Below are positions 22,250 to 22,720 of a DNA stretch of 22,720 nucleotides, in pieces. A program made the position numbers and the translations under genes. The notes below the pieces were generated by a model. It made no database searches. It was not told where the DNA came from and saw only the letters and a program-made list of their open reading frames with translations. The stretch comes from JAQVWU01 sp964628455 (GTDB lineage: Bacteria; Bacillota; Clostridia; Oscillospirales; CAG-272), in assembly GCA_964628455.1 (NCBI GenBank), contig CAZVPD010000045.1:1-22720 (forward strand), read 5' to 3'. Each line of letters starts with the position of its first letter. Positions within the stretch are counted from its first letter, which is position 1.

Positions 22250-22720
22250 ATGGCATGGAAATGTCCGAACTGCGAGACCCTGAATCAGGATCCGGCGTGT
22301 GTTGTTTGCGGCGCTCCGAAGCCCGCCGAACCTATAACCGCGGCTGTGCAGGACGGAACCGGGAGCAGTCCCGATGTGTTTGACGCGCAAAAAAGGGAAA
22401 ACAAACGGAAAGCAAAACAGGCGGTCATTGTGATCGTCGTCGGCCTTATAGCCGTCTGCGTTATCGGCGCGGTCACAGCTCTTGCTCTTTCGAATATAGA
22501 CGGTCCGTCTGCCGAAACCTCGCAGCCGCAGGACCGCGATACAGACGCGAAAACAGAACCGGAAACAGACCCCGTGACCGGATCCGAAACAGAAACCGAA
22601 CCCGTGACCGAATCGGAAACAGAACCGGAGACCGAACCGGAGACGGAGCCCGTGACCGAACCCGTGACCGAACCGGAGACGGAGCCCGTGACCGAACCCG
22701 TGACCGAACCGGAGACGGAG
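22250..22720 (+). CDS. Zinc-ribbon membrane protein with Pro/Thr/Glu repeat region (partial)
   Basis: Open to the end of the window (157 codons, no stop). AAGGAG lies seven bases before the ATG. The N-terminus MAWKCPNCETLNQDPACVVCG is a zinc ribbon with Cys5, Cys8, Cys17 and Cys20. A charged stretch (DAQKRENKRKAKQ, 47-59) precedes one membrane helix (about 60-80, VIVIVVGLIAVCVIGAVTAL), and then a long Thr/Glu/Pro/Val domain of the form ETEPVTEP begins. The zinc ribbon is thus cytoplasmic and the repeat domain outside, as a wall-spanning stalk. It is the fifth gene of the signalling operon and might bring the kinase to the membrane or be its substrate. A C-terminal domain beyond the window is to be expected. 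Confidence 0.8.
   Translation, partial: MAWKCPNCETLNQDPACVVCGAPKPAEPITAAVQDGTGSSPDVFDAQKRENKRKAKQAVIVIVVGLIAVCVIGAVTALALSNIDGPSAETSQPQDRDTDAKTEPETDPVTGSETETEPVTESETEPETEPETEPVTEPVTEPETEPVTEPVTEPETE
22631..22720 (+). repeat. 36-bp tandem repeat truncated by the window end
   Basis: Two identical 36-base copies (22631-22666 and 22667-22702) and half of a third (22703-22720) encode twelve residues TEPETEPVTEPV. The copies are identical at DNA level, which points to recent expansion and explains why an assembly could end here. Confidence 0.9.

Noticed and set aside
22550..22720. Possible CRISPR array because of regularly spaced repeats
   Set aside because: The repeats are directly tandem without unique spacers, are in frame and encode a Pro/Thr/Glu stalk.
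1..22720. tRNA, rRNA, riboswitches, insertion sequences and phage genes
   Set aside because: I looked for cloverleaf-like patterns, conserved riboswitch cores, transposase or integrase motifs and terminal inverted repeats with duplications and found none that I could support.

Overview
The window looks like a contig from an uncultured Gram-positive bacterium of the Clostridia (Bacillota), probably a metagenome assembly. This is inferred from the sigma-A type promoters (three have textbook or near-textbook boxes), strong purine-rich ribosome binding sites, a Crh/HPr-like protein, Thr/Glu-rich linkers on surface proteins, a run of ten Ns inside a gene, and an end that falls inside a tandem repeat. 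No RNA genes, insertion sequences or CRISPR arrays were seen.

Left part (1-1778, plus strand): the last codons of an upstream gene, then two ABC-2 type membrane permeases that probably form one ABC export complex. They are separated by an unusual stretch of about 150 bp carrying three perfect hairpins; the last one ends on the start codon of the second permease. Positions 6719 down to 1757 (minus strand) hold a tight overlapping operon: a very large exported, membrane-anchored protein with a DUF5722-like (glycoside-hydrolase-like) region, interrupted by an assembly gap; an exported glycerophosphodiesterase-family protein; and a sirtuin. Positions 8699 down to 7047 hold a surface protein of Gly-rich beta-helix repeats with an LPxT-like C-terminal anchor.

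Centre (about 8922-17096, plus strand): an operon with its own extended -10 promoter and a clear terminator. It encodes an ABC exporter half-transporter with an N-terminal PH-like domain and zinc ribbon, an HPr/Crh-like protein without the phosphocarrier histidine, a DUF1854 protein with a long charged disordered N-terminus, and two closely similar tandem ABC half-transporters, again with PH-like domain and zinc ribbon. DUF1854 together with such ABC proteins is known from cyanophycin-associated gene sets elsewhere, but no cyanophycin enzyme is present here. This is the best candidate for an undescribed system in the window.

Right part: a lipoprotein resembling ABC solute-binding proteins (17250-18761, minus, with consensus promoter and terminator), and, divergent from it, a signalling operon (19050 to the end of the window): a four-helix membrane protein, a von Willebrand A domain protein, a PP2C-type phosphatase, a Ser/Thr kinase of unusual motif content, and the start of a zinc-ribbon membrane protein with a Pro/Thr/Glu repeat domain. 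The set resembles the vWA-phosphatase-kinase triads described with TerY.
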